From Tritrichomonas musculus (taxonomy: Eukaryota; Parabasalia; Tritrichomonadida; Tritrichomonadidae): a DNA stretch of 64,000 bases. Numbering within the stretch: position 1 is the stretch's first letter; every line of letters begins with the position of its first letter. The stretch covers positions 248,001-312,000 of the forward strand of contig JAPFFF010000043.1 of the NCBI GenBank assembly GCA_039105265.1, given 5' to 3'. Positions 33,501-39,542 of this stretch are shown here, in pieces. Position numbers and translations under genes: made by a program. Below the pieces are notes generated by a model. The model saw only the letters and a list, made by a program, of their open reading frames with translations, did not search any database and had not been told where the DNA came from.

Positions 33501-33897
33501 AGTATAGTAAAACTTTATTTGTTAAGGATTTTTCAGATCGAGAGATGAAAAAAACTTCTAAAATCTTACACGTTATAGATATTAAATCACCATCCGAATA
33601 ATTGGAGTCATCCTTTTTATAAAATTTAAATTTAGGGCATTTTTGTATTAAATAGTTCATAACTATTGAATAATTGATTTTTATTCTCTCTTCTTTCCGT
33701 ACATCTTTTCCTATCCATGTGTCTGGTATATTTTTCCATTCAGGAAAACCAGAATCATCTAATAAATCCTTAATAAAATTTGGAAAATACATTTTAAAAT
33801 CTTCAAAGTCATTTACTTTAGAATATCCAAATCCAATGTTTGCCAAGTTTTTGATGACATCTTTTAAAATTTCATGTTCTGCTTTGCTCTTTAACAT
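24595..33897 (-). CDS. Giant CH-domain / spectrin-like repeat / actin-like fusion protein
   Basis: From ATG 33897 the protein has 3100 residues. Residues 125-222 are a calponin-homology domain: WINGIPYISILSK, then ESFQLLNIPFVLTEECI, the usual CH ending. Residues 1-120 may be a degenerate first CH. From about 362 to 2214 come six full and one partial helical repeats of 288 residues, each starting IPIPDDLIKIDEVKQKF and likely coiled coil. Residues 2215-2780 are further helices without the exact repeat. Residues 2780-3100 look like an actin/Hsp70-type ATPase: FLFIDFGSFKIKYMYY (phosphate 1), GIAVDLGDLSLSIVPVFD (phosphate 2) and NIVIGGGVSYTNGLIEKLKS (adenosine motif), in actin order. An upstream extension to 34098 is open but consists of the 33-bp tandem repeat, so the Met at MLKSKAEHEILKD is preferred. 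A role in the cytoskeleton is inferred from the CH and actin-like parts. Confidence 0.85.
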   Translation of the reverse strand: MLKSKAEHEILKDVIKNLANIGFGYSKVNDFEDFKMYFPNFIKDLLDDSGFPEWKNIPDTWIGKDVRKEERIKINYSIVMNYLIQKCPKFKFYKKDDSNYSDGDLISITCKILEVFFISRSEKSLTNKVLLYLKDFEPILKIENMTNSWINGIPYISILSKASNGTIENIDKGNSKSNYNIIRESFQLLNIPFVLTEECISQKPQIGICNCIQITLFFKSINYMDETDESNVLKTSEATQIQEKQNATRNQEISIIPKNQESPNTIAKQDIVNDQKRAEELKKYENKINEYNEAIHVTIKLLFEEKAKFEELSKCSCNEDITSLRNYCHKYNSSERAKCQQQIFKVYDLWGILKRRSDQLKMPIPDDLIKIDEVKQKFDHLNEIIKMKSENLNNEEINVKNHYDEIHNIDNLTDAREKYNQLKNEFDIDKWSQFKKESFIYILGEKLQRYENTLKETMNKYDSLIKEFNEIHESINNEIHNNSEDLNSFDIDSIQKYILNQNNMNSKKICYIQKSIKSLETIYDKIKDSFSSIKNIDPNIQIDISHDNFQLKQDSNNKIYNDLKQKDANTIKYSKYLTDYQSLCQKMMNIFDNDQNQFDSLKNISSYDDIQKIKDFISKYNESITNKKENIQNIENNLIHIEQISNIIQIPIPDDLIKIDEVKQKFDHLNEIIKMKSENLNNEEINVKNHYDEIHNIDNLTDAREKYNHLKNEFDMDKWSQFKKESFIYILGEKLQRYENTLKETMNKYDSLIKEFNEIHESINNEIHNNSEDLNSFDIDSIQKYILNQNNMNSKKICYIQKSIKSLETIYDKIKDSFSSIKNIDPNIQIDISHDNFQLKQDSNNKVYNDLKQKDANTIKYSKYLTDYQSLCQKMMNIFDNDQKQYDSLKNISSYDDIQKIKDFISKYNESITNKKENIQNIENNLIHIEQISNIIQIPIPDDLIKIDEVKQKFDHLNEIIKMKSENLNNEEINVKNHYDEIHNIDNLTDAREKYNHLKNEFDMDKWSQFKKESFIYILGEKLQRYENTLKETMNKYDSLIKEFNEIHESINNEIHNNSEDLNSFDIDSIQKYILNQNNMNSKKICYIQKSIKSLETIYDKIKDSFSSIKNIDPNIQIDISHDNFQLKQDSNNKVYNDLKQKDANTIKYSKYLTDYQSLCQKMMNIFDNDQKQYDSLKNISSYDDIQKIKDFISKYNESITNKKENIQNIENNLIHIEQISNIIQIPIPDDLIKIDEVKQKFDHLNEIIKMKSENLNNEEINVKNHYDEIHNIDNLTDAREKYNHLKNEFDMDKWSQFKKESFIYILGEKLQRYENTLKETMNKYDSLIKEFNEIHESINNEIHNNSEDLNSFDIDSIQKYILNQNNMNSKKICYIQKSIKSLETIYDKIKDSFSSIKNIDPNIQIDISHDNFQLKQDSNNKIYNDLKQKDANTIKYSKYLTDYQSLCQKMMNIFDNDQNQFDSLKNISSYDDIQKIKDFISKYNESITNKKENIQNIENNLIHIEQISNIIQIPIPDDLIKIDEVKQKFDHLNEIIKMKSENLNNEEINVKNHYDEIHNIDNLTDAREKYNHLKNEFDMDKWSQFKKESFIYILGEKLQRYENTLKETMNKYDSLIKEFNEIHESINNEIHNNSEDLNSFDIDSIQKYILNQNNMNSKKICYIQKSIKSLETIYDKIKDSFSSIKNIDPNIQIDISHDNFQLKQDSNNKVYNDLKQKDANTIKYSKYLTDYQSLCQKMMNIFDNDQKQYDSLKNISSYDDIQKIKDFISKYNESITNKKENIQNIENNLIHIEQISNIIQIPIPDDLIKIDEVKQKFDHLNEIIKMKSENLNNEEINVKNHYDEIHNIDNLTDAREKYNHLKNEFDMDKWSQFKKESFIYILGEKLQRYENTLKETMNKYDSLIKEFNEIHESINNEIHNNSEDLNSFDIDSIQKYILNQNNMNSKKICYIQKSIKSLETIYDKIKDSFSSIKNIDPNIQIDISHDNFQLKQDSNNKIYNDLKQKDANTIKYSKYLTDYQSLCQKMMNIFDNDQNQFDSLKNISSYDDIQKIKDFISKYNESITNKKENIQNIENNLIHIEQISNIIQIPIPDDLIKIDEVKQKFDHLNEIIKMKSENLNNEEINVKNHYDEIHNIDNLTDAREKYNHLKNEFDMDKWSQFKKESFIYILGEKLQRYENTLKETMNKYDSLIKEFNEIHESINNEIHNNSENLMQIQDSISKLNELFNYIKDFNKNIRQIDPSIQFAISENEIQLKIENANKDYEEYLKNVINSIIEKEYDSINCIAKNISLELEQFSKYDNQYSVDLYSKVKAEHSIIFPNYDKINNLLKLSPNNSEWLIKIEEVSKIFDNYKQEYDDKLKVIQKRQEECILIENELNKMKIILSNVQLYDLKASFNRLKEAIEQVGIVNDMKNWTNIAEGKTIDLYNQSIKYISTKMNEYTYKIKEAFNSTVEEIKLEVDEASLIYVNSPIMQEDDFYIYKMRRLNKFQTDIDDFQSIDELIHLGILYEIEASKLIIQQAKILIQQKIDIIQSKFKELIDQKLFEFEKDQEKIKKYLISESNKTNNIMNYNDKCEDILTQILKIDELKSENEKFLVKIDMSHANKIRESYECFYIFFKSTLLLNPDFRLQKLKKQFSEYGNQNIIICACSLYINIFRENKIDFDIKEEDLMKIEDFVQYVLASYYPFGINILQQIQRYITKPLNKRQMFEVELLSESIKCMEEPELYLLNSFEFINIFIRNNDEYFNLQEEIENNSKLTQNDQLIKILSKFKLLLKENDESFKKKGSFLFIDFGSFKIKYMYYEAETNGKQYNEYEPKITFQNSLRSRYDPSDYEKMESILDNYSDKEIENLIVCLHQHDEEKISLICKAVSKCYLYKKIKYFNFLSPYVGVVCNGKNDSGIAVDLGDLSLSIVPVFDYKELNECAIYHPHCGYDIALEFQNNLKPDSCFQMDIIKYSSTRKNELIWSMHNLVRVGINPKELKKYVNIGNHLITSSGSIQAPETILFNNTFNLSRKIIEVAKNASEKTNQNINIFLSNIVIGGGVSYTNGLIEKLKSDIKRQYPMADIIENGKFQQIDGLYTMASCTNFLLNQKDFI
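27250..32812 (-). repeat. 864-bp coding tandem repeat, about 6.4 copies
   Basis: The marker TGACTTCATCGATTTTAATC starts at 27591, 28455, 29319, 30183, 31047, 31911 and 32775, an exact 864-bp spacing throughout. Copies differ at only a few bases. Two variant types alternate: in protein order A (NNKIYN, NQFDSLK), B (NNKVYN, KQYDSLK), B, A, B, A, then a partial unit ending NNSENL at about 27255. The unit keeps frame (288 codons). The near identity points to recent unequal exchange or conversion. Confidence 0.95.
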
Positions 33898-33927
33898 TAA
33901 AAAAAATGAATTGAAAAAAAGAATTTT

Positions 33928-34075
33928 ATGTATTGTTAATGGATTGGAAAAAATTACTTTTTGTATTGTAAATGGTTTGGAAAAAATTACTTTTTGTATT
34001 GTTAATGGTTTGGAAAAAAATTTTTTTATGGAAATTTTTTTTTCCAATAAATTAACAATACAAAAAGTAATTTTC
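33928..34075. repeat. 33-bp tandem repeat plus inverted copy upstream of the giant gene
   Basis: TATTGTTAATGGTTTGG recurs at 33931, 33964 and 33997 (33-bp period). After a T-rich gap an inverted copy (AACAATACAAAAAGTAATTTT) lies at about 34051-34074. The period is a multiple of 3, so the minus frame of the giant gene stays open through it, giving a KPFTIQKVIFS repeat. Confidence 0.85.
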
Positions 34076-34385
34076 CCGGCCTGACTTGAATGTCCCACCT
34101 TGTAATTTTAATTTATATGATTAAAGCAACAAAAGGTAGTGCATAACCTAGTTACAGTCATTAATCAAAATCTGAGCTGAAAATTTTAAAAAAAATTCTA
34201 ATAAGAAGAGCCATTTTTGCTTGACAAACATTAAATAATTGATTTATATATATTACTAAAAGATTATAAAGTTTGTTTATTTATAAAAATTAATTATTAA
34301 TAACAGGATAAATCTATTTTTATTAAAATTTTGTTATAACTTTTTATATGAGGTTTCTGAAATTAAGATTTTTTTAATTACTTAT
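34076..34385. other. AT-rich upstream region of the giant gene
   Basis: No coding signal or repeat recognised. The promoter of the minus-strand giant gene should lie here or within the 33-bp repeats, but no clear initiator motif was identified. Confidence 0.35.
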
Positions 34386-34466
34386 CTATTCATCTCTTCC
34401 CAATCTCCAAGGAGAGCCTGGTGTACGACGATTACGGTATCTAATATCGAAGGCCTCAAAATCCAT
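34386..34466 (-). CDS. Possible small protein, 26 residues
   Basis: The minus strand has an ATG at 34466 followed by MDFEAFDIRYRNRRTPGSP, then WRLGRDE and TAG at 34386-34388. The stretch is markedly richer in G and C than its flanks and uses Arg, Gly, Pro and Trp codons that are rare in random AT-rich DNA. It may be a short gene, or the surviving 5' end of a longer one. No family recognised. Confidence 0.35.
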   Translation of the reverse strand: MDFEAFDIRYRNRRTPGSPWRLGRDE

Positions 34467-34680
34467 AATTTATTTTTAAAATTTATTTTTAAAAAAATAA
34501 AATAGAATTAAATGTTTTAATAGCCACTACAAGAGAAGCGAAGTAATGGTTCAAACAATCCATGTTCGCTATGCTCAGCTCGGAATGCTTGGATTTTAGA
34601 AAATCAGTTTTACTCTACTTTTTGAGAGAATTTTATCATTCAAAAAGTGGAAGAATTTTTATTTAAATTTTCTTTATTAA
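34467..34680. other. Spacer with ACTTTTTGA...TCAAAAAGT inverted motif
   Basis: At about 34616-34650 ACTTTTTGA and TCAAAAAGT face each other across roughly 15 bases. The segment around 34520-34600 is slightly GC-rich (GTTCGCTATGCTCAGCTCGG) but no gene is recognised. Confidence 0.35.
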
Positions 34681-35273
34681 TTAAGTATGTTTTGAAATCA
34701 ATTTGTTTTCAATTAAAAATTCAACCTTTGACATAGGATCATCTGATTCACTTGGAAATTGAACTTCATTATATTTGTCAAGCATTTCCTCAATGCTTTT
34801 TCTAATAACTTTCTTTTCTGAATAGATAGACTTCATTTCTTTTTTTTTCTCGTCAATTTCATCTGATGAAATTCCATCACAAATATATTCTAAGCATATG
34901 CATGATATAAGAGTTGAATTCTCTTCATAATTCAACAACAAATGATTCTTGCTCTGTATCATTTGAATAGCAATGGGAGATCGTTTAGTGAGGAATGTGT
35001 TGTTATTAGTTCGTGCTTTGAGTTTCCTTATTGAGATTACCTTCTTGCTGTTTACGTGTAAATGATATTTACAACATTTGTGTAAAATCAGAGATTTTGA
35101 GCAATTACTATGAGATCGTTTAGTGAGGAATGTGTTGTTATTAGTTCGTGCTTTGAGTTTCCTTATTGAGTTTCTTTTAGTTTTTCACTATATTTAGAAG
35201 GATCAAAATCTGAATAACCTTGAAATAATTCAAAGTATTCATTAGGAATAGCAATGGGAGTAATTGTAGACAT
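34681..35273 (-). pseudogene. Disrupted gene with internal duplication, family unknown
   Basis: ATG 35273 begins MSTITPIAIPNEYFELFQGY then SDFDPSKYSEKLKETQ and a stop. After a duplicated 59-bp block, coding resumes as IQSKNHLLLNYEENSTLISC and ends KVEFLIENKLISKHT at 34681-34683. The two parts look like N- and C-terminal pieces of one small trichomonad protein. The interruption consists of a repeated segment (34977-35035 and 35112-35170) with stops. The word GAATAGCAATGGGAG also occurs at both 34967 and 35247, suggesting that the duplication used nearby homology. Function unknown. Confidence 0.5.
34977..35170. repeat. 59-bp direct duplication, 135 bp apart
   Basis: The block GAGATCGTTTAGTGAGGAAT...CCTTATTGAG is identical at 34977-35035 and 35112-35170. 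Confidence 0.9.
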
Positions 35274-35361
35274 TTTTTAAAAGTGATATCAAAAAACAAC
35301 CTGAATTTTATATTGAAATGTACATATTTTTATTAAAGAGGAACTTCCTAATTTTATAATA

Positions 35362-35672
35362 GACCTTTTTATAAAAAAAATTTTTTTTTGCGATAAAGTA
35401 TACTTTTTAGCGATAATGTATACTTTTTCATAAAAAAAGAACTTTTTCACTTAAACAAATGAATCTATATATCTTAAAAATAAACTGATAAAACATAATT
35501 TATAACAACTAAAATATATTATATGCTTGTCTAGAATCATATAACATTGGTTTTAAATAATAATTCTAATTGCTTTGCGTTTTTGTGAAAAAGTTCATTT
35601 TTATGAAAAAGTGATCATTATCGCTAAAAAGTATACTTTATCGCAAAAAAAATTTCTTTTTATAAAAAGGTC
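35362..35672. mobile_element. TA-flanked MITE (foldback), 311 bp
   Basis: Ends are GACCTTTTTATAAAAA and its inverse, flanked by TA at 35360-35361 and 35673-35674. The terminal arms are about 92 bp long (35362-35455 and 35580-35672) and match closely, including GCGATAAAGTATACTTTTT. No coding content. The size, long arms and TA duplication suggest a Tc1/mariner-type MITE. A short direct repeat (GAACTTCCTA) lies outside it on both sides. Confidence 0.75.
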
Positions 35673-35674
35673 TA

Positions 35675-36131
35675 ATATAATTTCATTTTGTTTAATTTGA
35701 ATTTGAAATGGGCATGTTTTTAAAAATAAATGAACTTCCTAGTTTTTTATATATGTTAATGCCCATTTTTAAAAATATTCAAATCTTTTTTGTTATATCA
35801 TCTTCTATAATGTAGGATCAGAAACAATGAAAGAGTTTGTTCATCAATATTTTCAGTTTTTGATTGATCATTTAATCAACTTTTTAAATGATTTTCAAAA
35901 AGTGAAATTATAATATTTTATTAAAAGTTCCATTTTCTGTAGTATCAAATAGAATTTTTTTATAGTTGCTAATCTCTCTCAAATATCAAATTTAACATAT
36001 TTAATAATTGTAAATCACTTAAGAAAATATGTTAAAAGTAATATAAATTGGATTCATTTGAATATTCAATCAAAAGTTTGATCAGATTTTGATCGAATAT
36101 TTTCTAAAAATTATAAAATATTTTCTAAAAA
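35675..36131. other. AT-rich spacer
   Basis: Nothing recognised apart from a duplicated ATTTTCTAAAAATTATA word at about 36097-36135, directly at the outer edge of the palindrome. Confidence 0.35.
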
Positions 36132-36326
36132 TTATATATTGTGACAATTTCTTCCACGTTTACAATATTTTCTATCTTTCTTCCAATAACGTGTGTTCCA
36201 TTTTCTTTCTTCTTTCTTTCTGAAATTTAAATATTTCTTTCTGATAACAACTTCTTCCATTTTCTTTTCAATATTATTATCTCCTATATTTTCTTTATTT
36301 TCTGTATTTTCTGTTTCCTCTGGCAT
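36132..36326 (-). pseudogene. Truncated left copy of the small basic gene in the palindrome
   Basis: It is identical to the first 62 codons of the right copy (MPEETENTENKENIGDNNIE to KRGRNCH) and then runs out of the palindrome at 36139, ending at an unrelated stop two codons later. The 3' third is missing. It reads away from the right copy, so the two share a 5' region. Confidence 0.8.
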
Positions 36327-37005
36327 GTACAATATTATAAAATGAACTGATAATTGATAATTAAAATTTTCTCATTTTTGTGCTAAATGATGGAATCATT
36401 ATGAAAATATACTCATAAATGCATATCATAATTCAAAACATTTCAATAAATTGATAATATTTTGATGATAAATTCAATAAAAATTTTTCGGTTGAAAAAT
36501 TTTATAAGAATTGAAATATACAATATTTGTATAAAAATTACTAAAAGATTTTTATTTCGTATTTAAAAATTTTTAGAAAATATTTGACTAGTAAATCTTT
36601 TAGTAATTTTTATACAAATATTGTATATTTCAATTCTTATAAAATTTTTCAACCGAAAAATTTTTATTGAATTTATCATCAAAATATTATCAATTTATTG
36701 AAATGTTTTGAATTATGATATGCATTTATGAGTATATTTTCATAATGATTCCATCATTTAGCACAAAAATGAGAAAATTTTAATTATCAATTATCAGTTC
36801 ATTTTATAATATTGTACATGCCAGAGGAAACAGAAAATACAGAAAATAAAGAAAATATAGGAGATAATAATATTGAAAAGAAAATGGAAGAAGTTGTTAT
36901 CAGAAAGAAATATTTAAATTTCAGAAAGAAAGAAGAAAGAAAATGGAACACACGTTATTGGAAGAAAGATAGAAAATATTGTAAACGTGGAAGAAATTGT
37001 CACAA
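36139..37005. repeat. 412-bp palindrome arms around a 43-bp spacer
   Basis: Arms 36139-36550 and 36594-37005 are reverse complements at every place I compared. The symmetry is exact (x pairs with 73144 minus x). The spacer 36551-36593 is unique. The arms contain the 5' region and most of the coding part of a small gene in divergent orientation. Confidence 0.9.
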
Positions 37006-37111
37006 GAAACAAGATAAAAAGATGATAAATGATCGAAAAGTAAAAGAAAACAACGAAGAAGATGAAACAATATATTTTATTTTCATAAAAGAAACAAAAA
37101 GATTTATTTGA
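36818..37111 (+). CDS. Small basic protein, intact copy in the palindrome
   Basis: The 97-residue frame from ATG 36818 begins MPEETENTENKENIGDNNIE, then a strongly basic block (VVIRKKYLNFRKKEERKW, WKKDRKYCKRGRNCHKKQDK) and ends TIYFIFIKETKRFI. The CxxGRNC-like part (KYCKRGRNCH) is notable, but no family was recognised. The first 62 codons are duplicated in inverted orientation in the left arm. It is Lys/Arg-rich, so nucleic acid binding is possible, though this rests only on charge. Confidence 0.55.
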   Translation: MPEETENTENKENIGDNNIEKKMEEVVIRKKYLNFRKKEERKWNTRYWKKDRKYCKRGRNCHKKQDKKMINDRKVKENNEEDETIYFIFIKETKRFI

Positions 37112-37554
37112 AAAGAAGTGACTATCAGAACATTTAATATTTTCCATTTTATTAACAACAAAAAGATGTATAACAGATTCTGATTAATTCATTCATTGAA
37201 TTCATAAAGACCATAATAATCTTATCTTATTCATTGTAATCAACAAATTTGACATCAAGAATGATACCATCTACATCCGTTTTTTATTAAATATTAATCA
37301 ACATTTTTTATGAAAGAAATGTATATATCTTCTTATTCAAATTTATTTTAATATTTTTAAAATAGGACGAAATATTCAAATCATTGCTCTTCAATCTTGA
37401 TGATTATCCTTTTCAATAAGTCAATGAATATATTTTCATTTTGTTGACTTTAAAAAATAATTTTTTTATGGCAAAATAACTCTTAGATATAAAAATGGAA
37501 TTATTAAAATTTACCAAACTTGAAAAAGTTTAATATCATCAAATAACTGTTTCT
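37112..37554. other. AT-rich spacer
   Basis: No coding or repeat signal recognised apart from a short duplicated GAAGTTTAATATCACC-like word near 37525-37575. Confidence 0.35.
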
Positions 37555-38052
37555 GAAGAAGTTTAATATCACCAAAAAACAATATGAAGAAATTCTTGAA
37601 GAGTCAATTAAAAGTCATCACAATGAAATTTCGAACTACATCATTGATAATTTAATTAAAGAAGAAGATCTACAAAATGGCATTGAAAACGAAGATTATC
37701 ACAATCTTTATCGATATGCAGTTAAATCTCACAATTATTGTTTTTTCCAGCAAACATGAAATACAAAAACATGTTTCTTTATTTATGCGAATTTGACTAT
37801 TACACACTTGTGGAACTTTATCTAAAAGAAGGAAACATTAACTTAAATGCAACAATTATAATATTAATCATTTCAAATAACATTTTAAATCAAAAACATT
37901 CATAGAATTCAAATCTTACTTTTTTAATTATATTTGAAAATTGAATGATTTATGGAATTTAACTCGAACATTTAATTTTACGGCGTTGATTTTTGCTGCA
38001 GAAAAAGGCCATAAAGAAATTGTTGAACTCTTAAGAAACTTTAAACTTTGAG
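37555..38052 (+). pseudogene. DUF3447/ankyrin gene remnant
   Basis: Successive frames read FNITKKQYEEILEESIKSHH, NEISNYIIDNLIKEEDL, then KYKNMFLYLCEFDYYTLVEL and, after decayed sequence, TALIFAAEKGHKEIVELLRN. These are DUF3447 followed by an ankyrin repeat. There are at least two frame changes and a deletion between the parts. No start codon. Confidence 0.65.
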
Positions 38053-38341
38053 TTACTTAACCAATTTTTTGTTCTCGAACTGACCTATTGTTAAGAGGAG
38101 TGCCAGGTAATGTCATGATATTTGATGTTAAACTTTTTCATTTTATATTTGCTCCTTTTGTAAAATGGTCATTTTCAGATAAACTCAAAAATATTTAGTT
38201 TTTTTCTGAATCACATTCAAAAAGTGGGATAAAATAATATTTTACAAAAATTTATAAAAAATGTGGCATATAAATTTTGAGCTCAATTTTTTTATGACAT
38301 ATTTTTTATATTAAAATTTTAAATCATTTTTTTTTTTTATA
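38053..38341. other. Upstream region of the ubiquitin-like gene
   Basis: AT-rich. TCAAAAAGT lies at about 38217, 125 bp before the next ATG, and a T10 run directly precedes the gene. No other element seen. Confidence 0.35.
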
Positions 38342-39202
38342 ATGCAAAACATTCATGATTACTATTCAAACCAACAATCACATGTTTCAACAGCAAACAA
38401 TAGAAAAATTCAAATATTCATTAAAGGGTTAGATGGAAAGCATTTTACGATATATCCTAATCCAAATGATTACATAGAAGACATCAAAGAATTGATTTAT
38501 GAAAGAATTGGCTTAACTCCATGCAAACAACGATTAATTTGGGCTGGAAAACAACTTGAAGATGATAATACATTACAAGATTATTCAATTCCAAAAGATT
38601 CAACTATTCATTTAGTTAAAAGATTAAAAGGAGGTAAACCAGTTATTTATCTTTATCCCGAACAAGATAACTTTGATGTCAGTGTTAATATTGATATGAA
38701 AAAAGAAGATGGAGAGATCACGACAATTTATCCTGTAATCAAAGGAAAAGATAAAAACACATGGATTGTCAAAGCCAATAAAAGTGGTGAACTTACATAT
38801 AATAATAGGAAACATTATTATTTATTTTGGGAGTGCTTGTTCAATAAAACTTTCGATATTGATGAAGGTTTCTGTATCGAAGGAAATAAATGCTATGAAT
38901 TTTTCGAAGAAAAGCTTCAATATCTTGGGTTGAAAGAAAATGAAGCTAATGATTTCATTACTTATTGGTGCCCAAAAATGGAACGCAGCAACTATGTTCT
39001 TATTAAATTTCAAGGAGAAGATTACAATAAAAGAGCGCCTTTAACGATTGAACCAAGCCCAGATTATATAAAAAGAATTTTCATGACATTTAAATTGGTT
39101 CAAGAAAAAGAAGAAATTCCTCTTCAAAATCTTGAAAAATACCAAATCAAAGAAAGAAAAGGATTTTTCGTTTTGGAATGGGGAGGCTCTCAAGTTGAAT
39201 AA
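38342..39202 (+). CDS. Ubiquitin-like domain fused to a KPVIYLYP domain
   Basis: The protein has 286 residues. Residues 22-99 are a ubiquitin fold: [63 protein letters not shown]. This follows ubiquitin strand by strand and keeps the terminal GG. Right after it comes [19 protein letters not shown], the start of a domain of unknown function with the conserved KPVIYLYP signature that I know from scattered bacteria and protists. It runs to about residue 245 ([18 protein letters not shown]). The GG-K junction resembles a ubiquitin-fusion processing site, so cleavage by a deubiquitinase is conceivable. It ends in a TAAA context. The ATG at 38342 is the first in frame. Confidence 0.85.
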   Translation: MQNIHDYYSNQQSHVSTANNRKIQIFIKGLDGKHFTIYPNPNDYIEDIKELIYERIGLTPCKQRLIWAGKQLEDDNTLQDYSIPKDSTIHLVKRLKGGKPVIYLYPEQDNFDVSVNIDMKKEDGEITTIYPVIKGKDKNTWIVKANKSGELTYNNRKHYYLFWECLFNKTFDIDEGFCIEGNKCYEFFEEKLQYLGLKENEANDFITYWCPKMERSNYVLIKFQGEDYNKRAPLTIEPSPDYIKRIFMTFKLVQEKEEIPLQNLEKYQIKERKGFFVLEWGGSQVE

Positions 39203-39542
39203 ATATTTTTTCTCAAATATATTAATCTTCTTTTAAATTATTATATTCTTAAACATCTTTTTCACATATCATAATTATATCTGATATTTTTTATAATTTT
39301 ATGATAAATTATTTTTAATGATATATTTGAATGATAGATCATAAAATTCACACTTTTTCGCATTTAGTCTAAAGAATACGGAAAATGTATTCACATATAA
39401 ATTCAATTATAGATGGATCAGTAAAAAATTAATACTTTCCTTTAACTTTAAATAAAATTTACATGACGATTAAAAATAATACAAAAAAATTGAATCAAAA
39501 TTTATTGGAAAATTTTCAAAAAAGGGCTTATTTTCCATAATT
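39203..39542. other. Intergenic region between two co-oriented genes
   Basis: AT-rich, 340 bp, no repeats or small frames of note. Confidence 0.35.

Noticed and set aside
33371-34084. Plus-strand frames opposite the start of the giant gene
   Set aside because: Antisense shadows; the minus frame has the CH-domain signature.
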